Positions 6,930-13,484 of a stretch of 16,431 nucleotides of DNA are shown in pieces. Origin of the DNA: Chthoniobacterales bacterium (GTDB lineage Bacteria; Verrucomicrobiota; Verrucomicrobiia; Chthoniobacterales; UBA10450); NCBI GenBank assembly GCA_025980625.1, contig JAICXG010000036.1, positions 1 through 16,431 on the forward strand, given 5' to 3'. Each line of letters begins with the position of its first letter. Position 1 is the first letter of the stretch. Made by a program: the position numbers and the translations under genes. Under the pieces are notes generated by a model, which saw only the letters and a list, made by a program, of their open reading frames with translations, ran no database searches and had not been told where the DNA came from.

Positions 6930-8930
6930 ATGGGTAGCGCAACCGCCAAGATCATTTCCTTACCCGGGGTCGCGAAGCAAACCGCGCCTCGCCTAACGAA
7001 AAGCGAAGAGCTGGATGAAGCGATCGCGCTTGCCCAGCAGAATCTTTTGCGCCAGCAAAAACCCGATGGTCATTGGGTCGGGGAGCTGATCGTCGATAGC
7101 ACGCTCTGCTCCGATTATGTGCTCTTCATGCATTGGGCCGGCGAAGTTGACGAGACCCTGCAGCGTTCTTGCGTGAAGCACATCCGCCGGCGTCAGCTCG
7201 CCGACGGCGGCTGGAATATTTATTACGGCGGGGCAAGCGAGATCAACGCCAGCGTCAAAGCCTATTTTGCGCTCAAGCTCGCCGGTCATAGCCCTAACGA
7301 GGCCTTCATGCGGGAAGCGCGCGCCAACATTCTCCGGCTCGGCGGCATCCCGCGGATGAACACCTACAGCAAGCTGTACCTGGCATTGTTAGGCCAGTTT
7401 CCCTGGAAATATCTGCCCGCCATCCCGGTCGAGATGGTGCTGCTGCCGAGCTGGTGCTTCTTCAACATCTACCGGATTTCCTCCTGGAGCCGGGCGATGC
7501 TTATCCCGCTCGCGATCATTAATCATTTCAAGCCAACCCGCGAACTGCCCGAGAACAAGCAACTGCATGAGCTTTATCCGGTCGGGACGGAGGGAGATGA
7601 TTTTACCCTCCCGCGCGATCAGCGGCTCTTTACCTGGCGCAACTTTTTCCTCCGCGCCGATCGTATCATCAAATTGCTCGAGCCAATCCAGAGCAAATCG
7701 CTGCGCCAGCGATCGCTCGAGGAAGCGGAACGCTGGATGGTCGAGCGAATCGGCCCGGGGAGTGACGGTCTCGCCGCAGTCTTCCCGGCGATGCTCAACT
7801 CGATTATCGCGCTGCGAGCGCTGAACTATGCCAAGCACCACCCGCTTTATCAAAAGGCGCTGAAGGATTTCGCCGGGCTCTTCGTTTGCGATCCGGATGA
7901 TTTTCGGATTCAGCCCTGTCTCTCGCCGGTTTGGGACACGGCAATCAATGTCATCGCTCTGGCCGAGTCCGGCTTCCCCGCGGACGATCCTGCGCTGCAA
8001 CGCGCCGCCCAATGGCTCGTCAACAAGGAGGTGCGGGTGCGTTGCGATTGGACGATGAATAATCCACACCCGGAAGCGAGCGGCTGGGCTTTCGAATACA
8101 ATAACGTCTATTATCCCGATACCGACGACACCGCGATGGTGTTGATGGCGCTCCGGCTCGTCCGGCCTAACGAACAATCGGAACTGGCCCGCATCTTCGA
8201 GCGCGCATTAGCCTGGCAACTGAGTTTCCAATGTTGCGACGGCGGCTGGGCGGCATTCGACAAGGATGTGACCCGCCAGTGGCTCGAAGACATGCCGTTT
8301 GCCGACCACAACGCCATTCTCGACCCGACTTGCAGTGACCTCACCGCGCGCACTTTGGAATTGTTAGGCTATATCGGTTATAACCCAGGCAGGCCGGTGG
8401 TGCGGCGCGCGATCCGTCATCTGCGCGAGACGCAGGAGGACGACGGCTCCTGGTACGGGCGCTGGGGCGTGAATTACATCTACGGCACCTGGCAGGTATT
8501 GCGCGGTCTTCGTGCCATCGGCCAGGACATGGACCAGCATTGGATCCTGCGCGGACGCGACTGGCTGGAGAGCTGTCAGAACGACGATGGCGGCTGGGGC
8601 GAGAGTTGCGCCTCCTACGAACATCCCGACCTGAAAGGCAAAGGGGTCAGCACCGCCTCGCAAACCGCATGGGCGCTGATGGGATTGTGCGCGTGCGGCG
8701 ATCTCGATCGGCCGAGCGTGCAACGCGGCCTGCGCTACCTGCTCGAAACGCAGCGGCCGGATGGCGCATGGGATGAATTGGAAACGACCGGCACCGGATT
8801 TCCGCGCACGTTTTACCTGAAGTACGACATGTACCGGCAGAATTTTCCGCTGCTCGCTCTTGCCACCTACGTGAATTACCGCAGCGGGATCGGGCATTAC
8901 CAAAGCTTCTACCGCTGGGTAGGAAAGTAG
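6930..8930 (+). CDS. shc: Squalene-hopene cyclase
   Basis: This 666-residue enzyme cyclises squalene to hopene in a membrane-associated reaction. The catalytic DXDD motif is present as DTDD (397-400), inside SGWAFEYNN...YPDTDDTAMV, which identifies squalene-hopene rather than oxidosqualene cyclases. Several QW repeats are visible, e.g. QQKPDGHW (42-49), QLADGGW (89-95), QCCDGGWAAF (434-443), TQEDDGSW (501-508), CQNDDGGWGE (549-558) and TQRPDGAW (607-614). The C-terminus GTGFPRTFYLKYDMYRQNFP is typical. Length is normal. The ATG lies 9 bases after the hpnH stop, so the two are co-transcribed. Three TCGTTAGG-type repeats lie within the gene, in two reading frames. A long imperfect hairpin follows its stop. 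Confidence 0.98.
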   Translation: MGSATAKIISLPGVAKQTAPRLTKSEELDEAIALAQQNLLRQQKPDGHWVGELIVDSTLCSDYVLFMHWAGEVDETLQRSCVKHIRRRQLADGGWNIYYGGASEINASVKAYFALKLAGHSPNEAFMREARANILRLGGIPRMNTYSKLYLALLGQFPWKYLPAIPVEMVLLPSWCFFNIYRISSWSRAMLIPLAIINHFKPTRELPENKQLHELYPVGTEGDDFTLPRDQRLFTWRNFFLRADRIIKLLEPIQSKSLRQRSLEEAERWMVERIGPGSDGLAAVFPAMLNSIIALRALNYAKHHPLYQKALKDFAGLFVCDPDDFRIQPCLSPVWDTAINVIALAESGFPADDPALQRAAQWLVNKEVRVRCDWTMNNPHPEASGWAFEYNNVYYPDTDDTAMVLMALRLVRPNEQSELARIFERALAWQLSFQCCDGGWAAFDKDVTRQWLEDMPFADHNAILDPTCSDLTARTLELLGYIGYNPGRPVVRRAIRHLRETQEDDGSWYGRWGVNYIYGTWQVLRGLRAIGQDMDQHWILRGRDWLESCQNDDGGWGESCASYEHPDLKGKGVSTASQTAWALMGLCACGDLDRPSVQRGLRYLLETQRPDGAWDELETTGTGFPRTFYLKYDMYRQNFPLLALATYVNYRSGIGHYQSFYRWVGK

Positions 8931-8934
8931 TTTC

Positions 8935-8980
8935 GTTGAAGAGTTGCAGCGGTAGATCCAATCCCCTTCAACCCTTCAAC
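8935..8980. terminator. Hairpin between convergent shc and TPR genes, built from TTGAAGGG-type units
   Basis: GTTGAAGAGTTGCAG (8935-8949) can pair with CTTCAACCCTTCAAC (8966-8980) at 13 of 15 positions, with a 16-base loop. It starts 4 bases after the shc stop and ends 2 bases before the stop of the facing gene, so it could terminate transcription in both directions. The right arm contains two CCCTTCAA units, the complement of the TTGAAGGG repeat seen again after the DUF5069 gene. Confidence 0.6.
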
Positions 8981-8982
8981 GG

Positions 8983-9318
8983 CTACGGCTCTTGAGCAAT
9001 CTTGCCGCCCCAGGACAAAATTTTCGCCTTCGTCCCGGCGGCTTCGGCTTCCTCGATGTTGCCGTTGCGATTGTAAAACAGCGATAGACTCGTCCAGCCG
9101 ATCTGGTCGTTAGGCCGGAGCTCGACCGTCTTCTTTCCCGCCTCGATCGCCTCCGGGAAACGCCCCAGCTTCATCAGCGCCATCCCGAGCGCGTGCCAGC
9201 CATCGAAAAACTGCGGGTCCAGTTCGACGCAGCGGCGATACTTGTGCACTGCGCTCTCCAGTTCGCCGATCGCGAGATCGCCATTCGCATCGTCGAAAAT
9301 TTCCTCAACCGTATCCAT
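8983..9318 (-). CDS. Small TPR protein
   Basis: This 111-residue protein consists of about two and a half tetratricopeptide repeats: 16-36 (GELESAVHKYRRCVELDP), 38-70 (FDGWHALGMALMKLGRFPEA and following) and 72-100. There is no signal peptide, so it is probably cytoplasmic and binds another protein. It lies 24 bases downstream of the SurA/PpiD-like gene on the same strand and is probably co-transcribed with it. The start is ATG without a Shine-Dalgarno sequence. The partner is unknown. Confidence 0.85.
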   Translation of the reverse strand: MDTVEEIFDDANGDLAIGELESAVHKYRRCVELDPQFFDGWHALGMALMKLGRFPEAIEAGKKTVELRPNDQIGWTSLSLFYNRNGNIEEAEAAGTKAKILSWGGKIAQEP

Positions 9319-9342
9319 CGCGCAGCGACCGGCGCGGCCCGG

Positions 9343-10890
9343 CTAACCGGCGGCGGTCGCGTTCTTCGTCGCTTCCTGAATCCCGGCGGCGTGGCGCCGA
9401 TCGCGCAGCCATTCGTAAAAAACGATCTGGCCTTTGTTCGTTAGGGCAGTTTGCTCGAGCGCGTTCCGCGCCTTTTCGTAGTCGGCCTTTGTTGGTTCCT
9501 CGCGTTTCTCCAGTACGAGAACGAATCCACCATCCGGCGCCGCGACGTAATCACTCACACCTCCGGCTGCGAGAGAACTGGCCGTCTGTTTGATGTAGCC
9601 CATCTCGGGCGACTCCTTTTTTGGCTCAGGCTTGGGCGGCGGCGTCGCGCCCGGCGGAGTGTCGGCGAGTGAGAACGCCGGCAGGTTCTCGAGCTTCACG
9701 CCGGTCGCGCTCGCGGCGGCTTCGATGCTCTGGCCGTTCTTCAACGCCGCACGCAGTTTTTCCGCCACTTCGTTCCCTTTCGCCGTGGCTTTCTGTTCGC
9801 TCTCCTGTTTCTTCAGGGTTTCGACGATTTGGGTTCGCGCTTCCTGCTGTGTCAGCGGATGCGGTGGCTCGACTTTCATAAGGTGAAGAATATCGAAACC
9901 ATCGGCCGTTTGGACCGCGTCGCTGTTTGGCGAATCTTTCGTTAGGGCAAATGCCGCCTGGACGAGCTGAGGTTTGCCCGCGAGGAGCGGCCCGGGCGCG
10001 GCCTGCGTGATGTCGCCGGTTTCCTTGGGCGTGAGATGAAACTTCTGCACCGCCGCATCGAAGCTGCCACCCTGGGCCTGGAGCGCCTCGGTGAAATCAT
10101 TCGCCTCGTTTGCCAGTTTTTGCAGCGCGTCGATCCGCTCTTTGCCGGTCAGTTTCTTTTGCTCCTCCGTGAGGGCGAAAGTAACGAACTTCACCTGCCG
10201 TTTTTCTTCGCTCTTCAGTTCCACCTTGTGCGCGTCGTAGTACTTGCTGATCTGGTCGTCGCTCACCTGCACATCGTTCGCAAACTCCTCCGGTTTAAAA
10301 CGCACCAACGCCACCTGCATTTTGGCATACGCCTTCGTGAAATTCTCCCGCATGTCGCCCTCGGGCACACTCACTCCCGCGCTCAGGATTTTCTTCAATC
10401 GTCCGAGCGCGATCTGGTCGGCCGCCAGTTCCTCGATCTGCGCCTCGCTGAAGCCCATCGAACCGAGAACGTGATCGGCGAAGTTATTGTAGGCGGCGAG
10501 ATCGAAACCTTTGTCCCCATTGAAGGCGGGCAGCGACTTGACCTCACGTGCGATTTCCGCGGTCGTCGGCTGGATCCCGAGCTGGTCCGCCTCGTGCCGT
10601 AACACCATCAGGTTCCAGGCGAAATTATCGAAAGCTTCCGTTTCGCTCTGCGCGCCGATCGTCAGGGCCTGCACCAGTTCGTGCATCCCGAGCTGGCTCG
10701 CGAGCCGGAGAAGGCGCGCGTTGCGCTGGAACTCAACCTGCGAAACCGGGTGATCGTAGAAGGTGCCAACCGTGCCTTTGGCAATACTGCTGAAATCGGT
10801 CCGATTATAAAACCAGGAGAAGGAGATACAGACAAGCGCCGTGATGATGATCATCAGGATCTTGTGGTGTTTGCGCATTACGGTAATCAT
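9343..10890 (-). CDS. SurA/PpiD-like membrane-anchored peptidyl-prolyl isomerase or chaperone
   Basis: This 515-residue protein has a short basic N-terminus (MRKHHK), one transmembrane helix (about 10-27) and a large periplasmic part. Residues about 40-225 are a SurA-N/PpiD-like helical chaperone region with the opening GTVGTFYDHPVSQVEFQR pattern. Residues about 230-345 resemble a parvulin domain (QVKFVTFALTEE, then FTEALQAQGG and TADGFDILHLMKVEPP). A second weaker parvulin-like region follows at about 375-470, interrupted by a Pro-rich segment (411-427). Such proteins help outer-membrane and periplasmic proteins fold. I cannot show that the isomerase active site is intact. It sits 96 bases downstream of the PafA-like gene and 24 bases upstream of the small TPR gene. 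Two ATGs (residues 1 and 5) are possible starts. Confidence 0.85.
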   Translation of the reverse strand: MITVMRKHHKILMIIITALVCISFSWFYNRTDFSSIAKGTVGTFYDHPVSQVEFQRNARLLRLASQLGMHELVQALTIGAQSETEAFDNFAWNLMVLRHEADQLGIQPTTAEIAREVKSLPAFNGDKGFDLAAYNNFADHVLGSMGFSEAQIEELAADQIALGRLKKILSAGVSVPEGDMRENFTKAYAKMQVALVRFKPEEFANDVQVSDDQISKYYDAHKVELKSEEKRQVKFVTFALTEEQKKLTGKERIDALQKLANEANDFTEALQAQGGSFDAAVQKFHLTPKETGDITQAAPGPLLAGKPQLVQAAFALTKDSPNSDAVQTADGFDILHLMKVEPPHPLTQQEARTQIVETLKKQESEQKATAKGNEVAEKLRAALKNGQSIEAAASATGVKLENLPAFSLADTPPGATPPPKPEPKKESPEMGYIKQTASSLAAGGVSDYVAAPDGGFVLVLEKREEPTKADYEKARNALEQTALTNKGQIVFYEWLRDRRHAAGIQEATKNATAAG

Positions 10891-10986
10891 GGCGTCGAGC
10901 GGGTTGGACTGGCGGAGCGGAATCTACAATTCATCTCGGAAATGCAAAGCGAGGATCTCGAGGTCTCGGGGAGCGCCCCGCGCTGG

Positions 10987-12402
10987 CTAAGGCTGCAAGC
11001 CGCGTTTCCGCCTAACGAATTGCTCGACCTCCTCGAGGTAGGTGCGAAACGGGTCGCCCATCACGAGAAAATCGTGGCTCTCGCAGGCGATTGAATCCCA
11101 GTTGATCACATAGGGTCGTTTCTCCTTGCGAAAAGCAGCCACGGCATGGGCGCGGCCGCTCGCACGGGTGTCGGAGGGCGGCGCGACTGTGGCGTCTTTT
11201 TGCCGGACGAGGTTATTCCATTCCCCGATCCGCTTTGCCGGTTTCAGGCCGAAGAAAAGCCCGCGCTCGGGATCGACGTTGTGATATTCAAGATCCAGGC
11301 TTTGCAACCACGGATCGTTCCAGGAAAGATTTTCCGCCGCCATGAACTGCTCGAGCAGCCAGCGTTTGCTGATCCAATCCACGCCGCCGAGGAGCGCTTC
11401 CGGTTTACTAGCGAGCGCATCGAGGGTGTAGCTCCAACTGTCGAGTAGCCAATCTGTTTCCTCGTCGCGTCCGCCGAGATGCCGTCGGGCAAGCGCGTGC
11501 AGTTGCCATTGTACATCGAGCGCGCCGATCGTCCGGCCGCCTTCCAGCTCGACCACCCAGCGCCGGGTCGGATCGCGCGAGATCTCGCGCGTTGCCTGGA
11601 CGGCGTCGAGCAATGTGAGGTCGTTAGGCAAGAGTCCCGCCTCGAGCAGGGCGAGGATGCAGGCGGTCGTGCCGATCTTGAGCGCATTTGCGAACGGGCT
11701 CATGTTTGAGTCGCCGATGAGCAAATGAAGCCGGCGATATTTCCGATAATCCGCCAACGGCTCATCCCGCGCGTTGATGATCGCGCGATTGAATTGCACC
11801 CACTGGTAAATGTCGTTCACGATGTGGTCGGCCCGCTGGCTCAGCTGGAATTCGATCGTCTCCTCCGTCATCGACACCTCGAAGTCGAAAGCGAGCGGAT
11901 TGGCCTGCCCAACTCGCCCGGCGCCGGTAAAAATCTGGCGGGTCGCAAGAAAAGCGAGCAGTGCGCCAAGCGCGGCGGGCGAAAACTGCGCTTCGCGCCG
12001 CATCAGATAATTCTCGTGGCAACCAAAAGTCGCGCCCGTGTGATGATCGACATTATTCTTGATGAACGACACGGACTCACTCACGCCTAACGACTTTAAC
12101 GCGCCGTGCAGGAGTTGGTCTCCGGCCAGATCGTAGGCAACCATGTCGCGCAGCTGCCGGCACTCGGGGGAGGCATATTCCAGGTGACCCATGTCGAGAT
12201 AAATCCGGCCGCCATTGAGGAGAAACCCGCCGTTGCCCGGCGGTTCCTCGTAATCGCGATAATGGAGGTCGATCACCCCCGCGCGCATCTTGCGGAAGAG
12301 ATGATTTTTCACCCGCACCGGCCAGGCGTCGCCGTTCGGATGCGCCGCGTCCGCGCCTACCAGACAGCCGTATTCGGTCTCGATTCCTGCGATCCTGTCC
12401 AC
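10987..12402 (-). CDS. pafA: PafA-like ligase of the Pup/UBact protein-tagging system
   Basis: PafA and its paralogue Dop share a glutamine-synthetase-like fold; PafA attaches the C-terminal glutamate of Pup to lysines, Dop deamidates or removes Pup. Visible motifs: GIETEYG at the N-terminus (6-12), IYLDMGHLEYASPE (67-80) with the likely catalytic Asp70, GCHENY (127-132), RDEPLADYRKYRRLH (212-226), GDSNMS (230-235), VDWISKRWLL (341-350), LDLEYHN (369-375) and a C-terminal GDPFR (449-453). The last part resembles PafA more than Dop. The usual SHPEY is GHLEY, one residue shorter. I prefer the GTG at 12402 because families begin just before GIETEYG; a TTG at 12444 would add 14 residues. No Pup/UBact, Dop, ATPase or proteasome gene is in the window. 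It is divergent from the DUF5069 gene. Confidence 0.88.
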   Translation of the reverse strand: MDRIAGIETEYGCLVGADAAHPNGDAWPVRVKNHLFRKMRAGVIDLHYRDYEEPPGNGGFLLNGGRIYLDMGHLEYASPECRQLRDMVAYDLAGDQLLHGALKSLGVSESVSFIKNNVDHHTGATFGCHENYLMRREAQFSPAALGALLAFLATRQIFTGAGRVGQANPLAFDFEVSMTEETIEFQLSQRADHIVNDIYQWVQFNRAIINARDEPLADYRKYRRLHLLIGDSNMSPFANALKIGTTACILALLEAGLLPNDLTLLDAVQATREISRDPTRRWVVELEGGRTIGALDVQWQLHALARRHLGGRDEETDWLLDSWSYTLDALASKPEALLGGVDWISKRWLLEQFMAAENLSWNDPWLQSLDLEYHNVDPERGLFFGLKPAKRIGEWNNLVRQKDATVAPPSDTRASGRAHAVAAFRKEKRPYVINWDSIACESHDFLVMGDPFRTYLEEVEQFVRRKRGLQP

Positions 12403-12464
12403 TTCGCGACCATCCGACAGCGCCGGGCCGTGGACAAGGGACAAAGCGGGCGCAAGCTTTCAGC

Positions 12465-12890
12465 ATGACAACGAACGCATTTCCCGCACGCAGTCCGGCG
12501 GACAAAGTTGGTGGCCTGGTTTACTTCGGCCGCATGCTGGACAAGATCCGCGCGCACGACAGAGGCGAGCTGCCGGCCGATTGGGTGCCGAATTTAGGTA
12601 AAGGTTTCGATGGCCGCTGTGTGCGGTTCCTCGGCCTGGCCTATGGAGATGTGAAGGCGCGCGTCCTGGAGCAGGACGGCACAGACGAGCAAATCCTGCA
12701 ATGGGCGTTCGAACGCGGCCGCAAGCCCAATGACGAAGAGATCGAGATTTGGAACGACTTCATGCGCAAGTGCGGCTGGAATGATGAAGTCACGCCCACG
12801 CTCGCGCGCCGCAAACGCGAGAGCGGTCTGGAAAGTCGCAATGATATCCAGACGATGTTCGAATACATCGACGTGGATGAAGGGCGGTAG
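12465..12890 (+). CDS. DUF5069 family protein
   Basis: This 141-residue cytoplasmic protein fits DUF5069. Landmarks are GGLVYFGRMLDKIRAH (16-31), the LGKGFDGRCVRFLGL stretch (44-58), DEQILQWAFERGRKPNDEEI (73-92), WNDFMRKCGW (95-104) and a C-terminal FEYIDVDEGR (132-141). The family is common in Verrucomicrobiota and other environmental bacteria; its function is unknown. The ATG is preceded by no Shine-Dalgarno sequence. Only 62 bases separate it from the chosen start of the divergent PafA-like gene, so the two probably share a regulatory region. A tandem TTGAAGGG repeat begins 5 bases after the stop. Confidence 0.88.
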   Translation: MTTNAFPARSPADKVGGLVYFGRMLDKIRAHDRGELPADWVPNLGKGFDGRCVRFLGLAYGDVKARVLEQDGTDEQILQWAFERGRKPNDEEIEIWNDFMRKCGWNDEVTPTLARRKRESGLESRNDIQTMFEYIDVDEGR

Positions 12891-12895
12891 AGGAG

Positions 12896-12933
12896 TTGAA
12901 GGGTTGAAGGGTTGAAGGGTTGAAGGGTTGAAG
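12896..12933. repeat. Tandem TTGAAGGG repeat
   Basis: Four perfect head-to-tail copies of the 8-bp unit TTGAAGGG (12896-12927) are followed by a partial fifth (TTGAAG, 12928-12933). The array lies between the stop of the DUF5069 gene and a convergent gene pair. The same unit, inverted, forms one arm of the hairpin at 8935-8980. Confidence 0.9.
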
Positions 12934-12957
12934 CGAGGCAGCCTCTTTCGCTTTAAC
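12927..12957. terminator. Hairpin at the end of the TTGAAGGG array
   Basis: GTTGAAGCGA (12927-12936) can pair with TCGCTTTAAC (12948-12957) with one G-T pair; an alternative inner stem GAGG/CCTC (12935-12938, 12942-12945) also fits. Placed between convergent genes, it is a plausible bidirectional terminator, although no strong U-run follows. Confidence 0.45.
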
Positions 12958-12960
12958 TCT

Positions 12961-13116
12961 TCAGCGATTCAACATCTGCCCCCGCGGCGGCGGCGGTGGT
13001 TTTTGCCGGTAGTCGACCACCCACCAAATGGCCATCACTATCAGCACAACCACCAAGGCCGCGACCAGCATCCGTGAACGCGAGGGCGCGGCCGGGTTGC
13101 CCTTCGGCTCTGCCAT
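12961..13116 (-). CDS. Small single-pass membrane protein
   Basis: This 51-residue reading frame starts MAEPKGNPAAPSRSR, then has a strongly hydrophobic helix (about 16-34, MLVAALVVVLIVMAIWWVV) and a Pro-rich tail (PPPPPRG, 40-46). The charge pattern suggests a single-span inner-membrane protein. It begins 5 bases after the stop of the pterin-dehydratase gene, and a GGAG sequence lies 10 bases before the ATG, which supports translation as part of that operon. No function can be assigned. The length is too short for homology reasoning by eye. Confidence 0.65.
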   Translation of the reverse strand: MAEPKGNPAAPSRSRMLVAALVVVLIVMAIWWVVDYRQKPPPPPRGQMLNR

Positions 13117-13121
13117 CGCCG

Positions 13122-13406
13122 CTACTCCGAGAGTGTGTCGATCCGCTCCGCGAGATTAAAATCGAGATCGGTTAGTCCGCCTTTGCTGTGCGTCGAGAGC
13201 AGCAGCCGAACTTTGTTGAAACGAATGTCGATGTCAGGATGATGTTCCTCTTCCTCCGCCACCTCGGCGACACTGTTCACGAAATCGATCGCCTCGGAGA
13301 AATCGTCGAACTCAAACGTGCGCTCGAGATGTTTCTTCTCCAGCTCCCATTCTGGGATTTTTTTCAGGCGGTTTTTCAGTTCATCCGATTTGATGAGATC
13401 GGCCAT
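13122..13406 (-). CDS. phhB: Pterin-4a-carbinolamine dehydratase
   Basis: This 94-residue enzyme dehydrates 4a-hydroxytetrahydropterin to recycle the pterin cofactor of aromatic amino-acid hydroxylases. The full family pattern is visible: WELEKKHLERTFEFDDF (20-36), the active-site EEEHHPDIDIRFNKV (52-66) with His55 and His56, and THSKGGLTDLD (72-82). Length is normal for the single-domain family. No phenylalanine hydroxylase is in the window; in many bacteria the enzyme stands alone and its role is then unclear, with molybdopterin or folate metabolism suggested. It is followed after 5 bases by the small membrane protein gene, and preceded by the glycosyltransferase-like gene 78 bases upstream. 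Confidence 0.95.
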   Translation of the reverse strand: MADLIKSDELKNRLKKIPEWELEKKHLERTFEFDDFSEAIDFVNSVAEVAEEEEHHPDIDIRFNKVRLLLSTHSKGGLTDLDFNLAERIDTLSE

Positions 13407-13484
13407 AACGGCAACACGAGTAACACCCCGTTTTGCTTTTGCAACGGCGAATGCGTGCGGTTTTTTCGGTGCGTTTTCGGCCGC

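Larger units (their letters stand above)
1196..12093. repeat. Dispersed 9-mer TCGTTAGG(C/G), 11 copies
   Basis: Exact copies of TCGTTAGG lie on the plus strand at 1196-1203, 3101-3108, 9107-9114, 9438-9445, 9939-9946 and 11621-11628. On the minus strand (seen as CCTAACGA) they lie at 6992-6999, 7293-7300, 8166-8173, 11011-11018 and 12086-12093. All are followed by C or G in their own direction. Near copies (one change in the first two bases) are at 1410, 1952 (minus), 7386 and 8361. The copies are dispersed singly; there is no flanking conservation that would make them parts of a larger repeat. The function is unknown. Confidence 0.85.

Noticed and set aside
7389..8177. 262-codon open frame antisense to shc
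   Set aside because: The cyclase motifs on the plus strand are unambiguous; the antisense product is Arg/Glu/His-rich without family features.
10891..10986. Possible Pup/UBact gene beside the PafA-like gene
   Set aside because: The gap is only 96 bases and encodes no short protein with the expected disordered, Gly-Glu/Gln-ending tail on either strand; the 62-base gap on the other side is also too short.
10681..11094. 137-codon plus-strand frame spanning the pafA-chaperone gap
   Set aside because: Most of it is antisense to two real genes and only about 96 bases are unique; the product has no recognisable motif.
12896..12933. CRISPR-like array
   Set aside because: The units are 8 bp, directly adjacent and without spacers; no cas gene is present.
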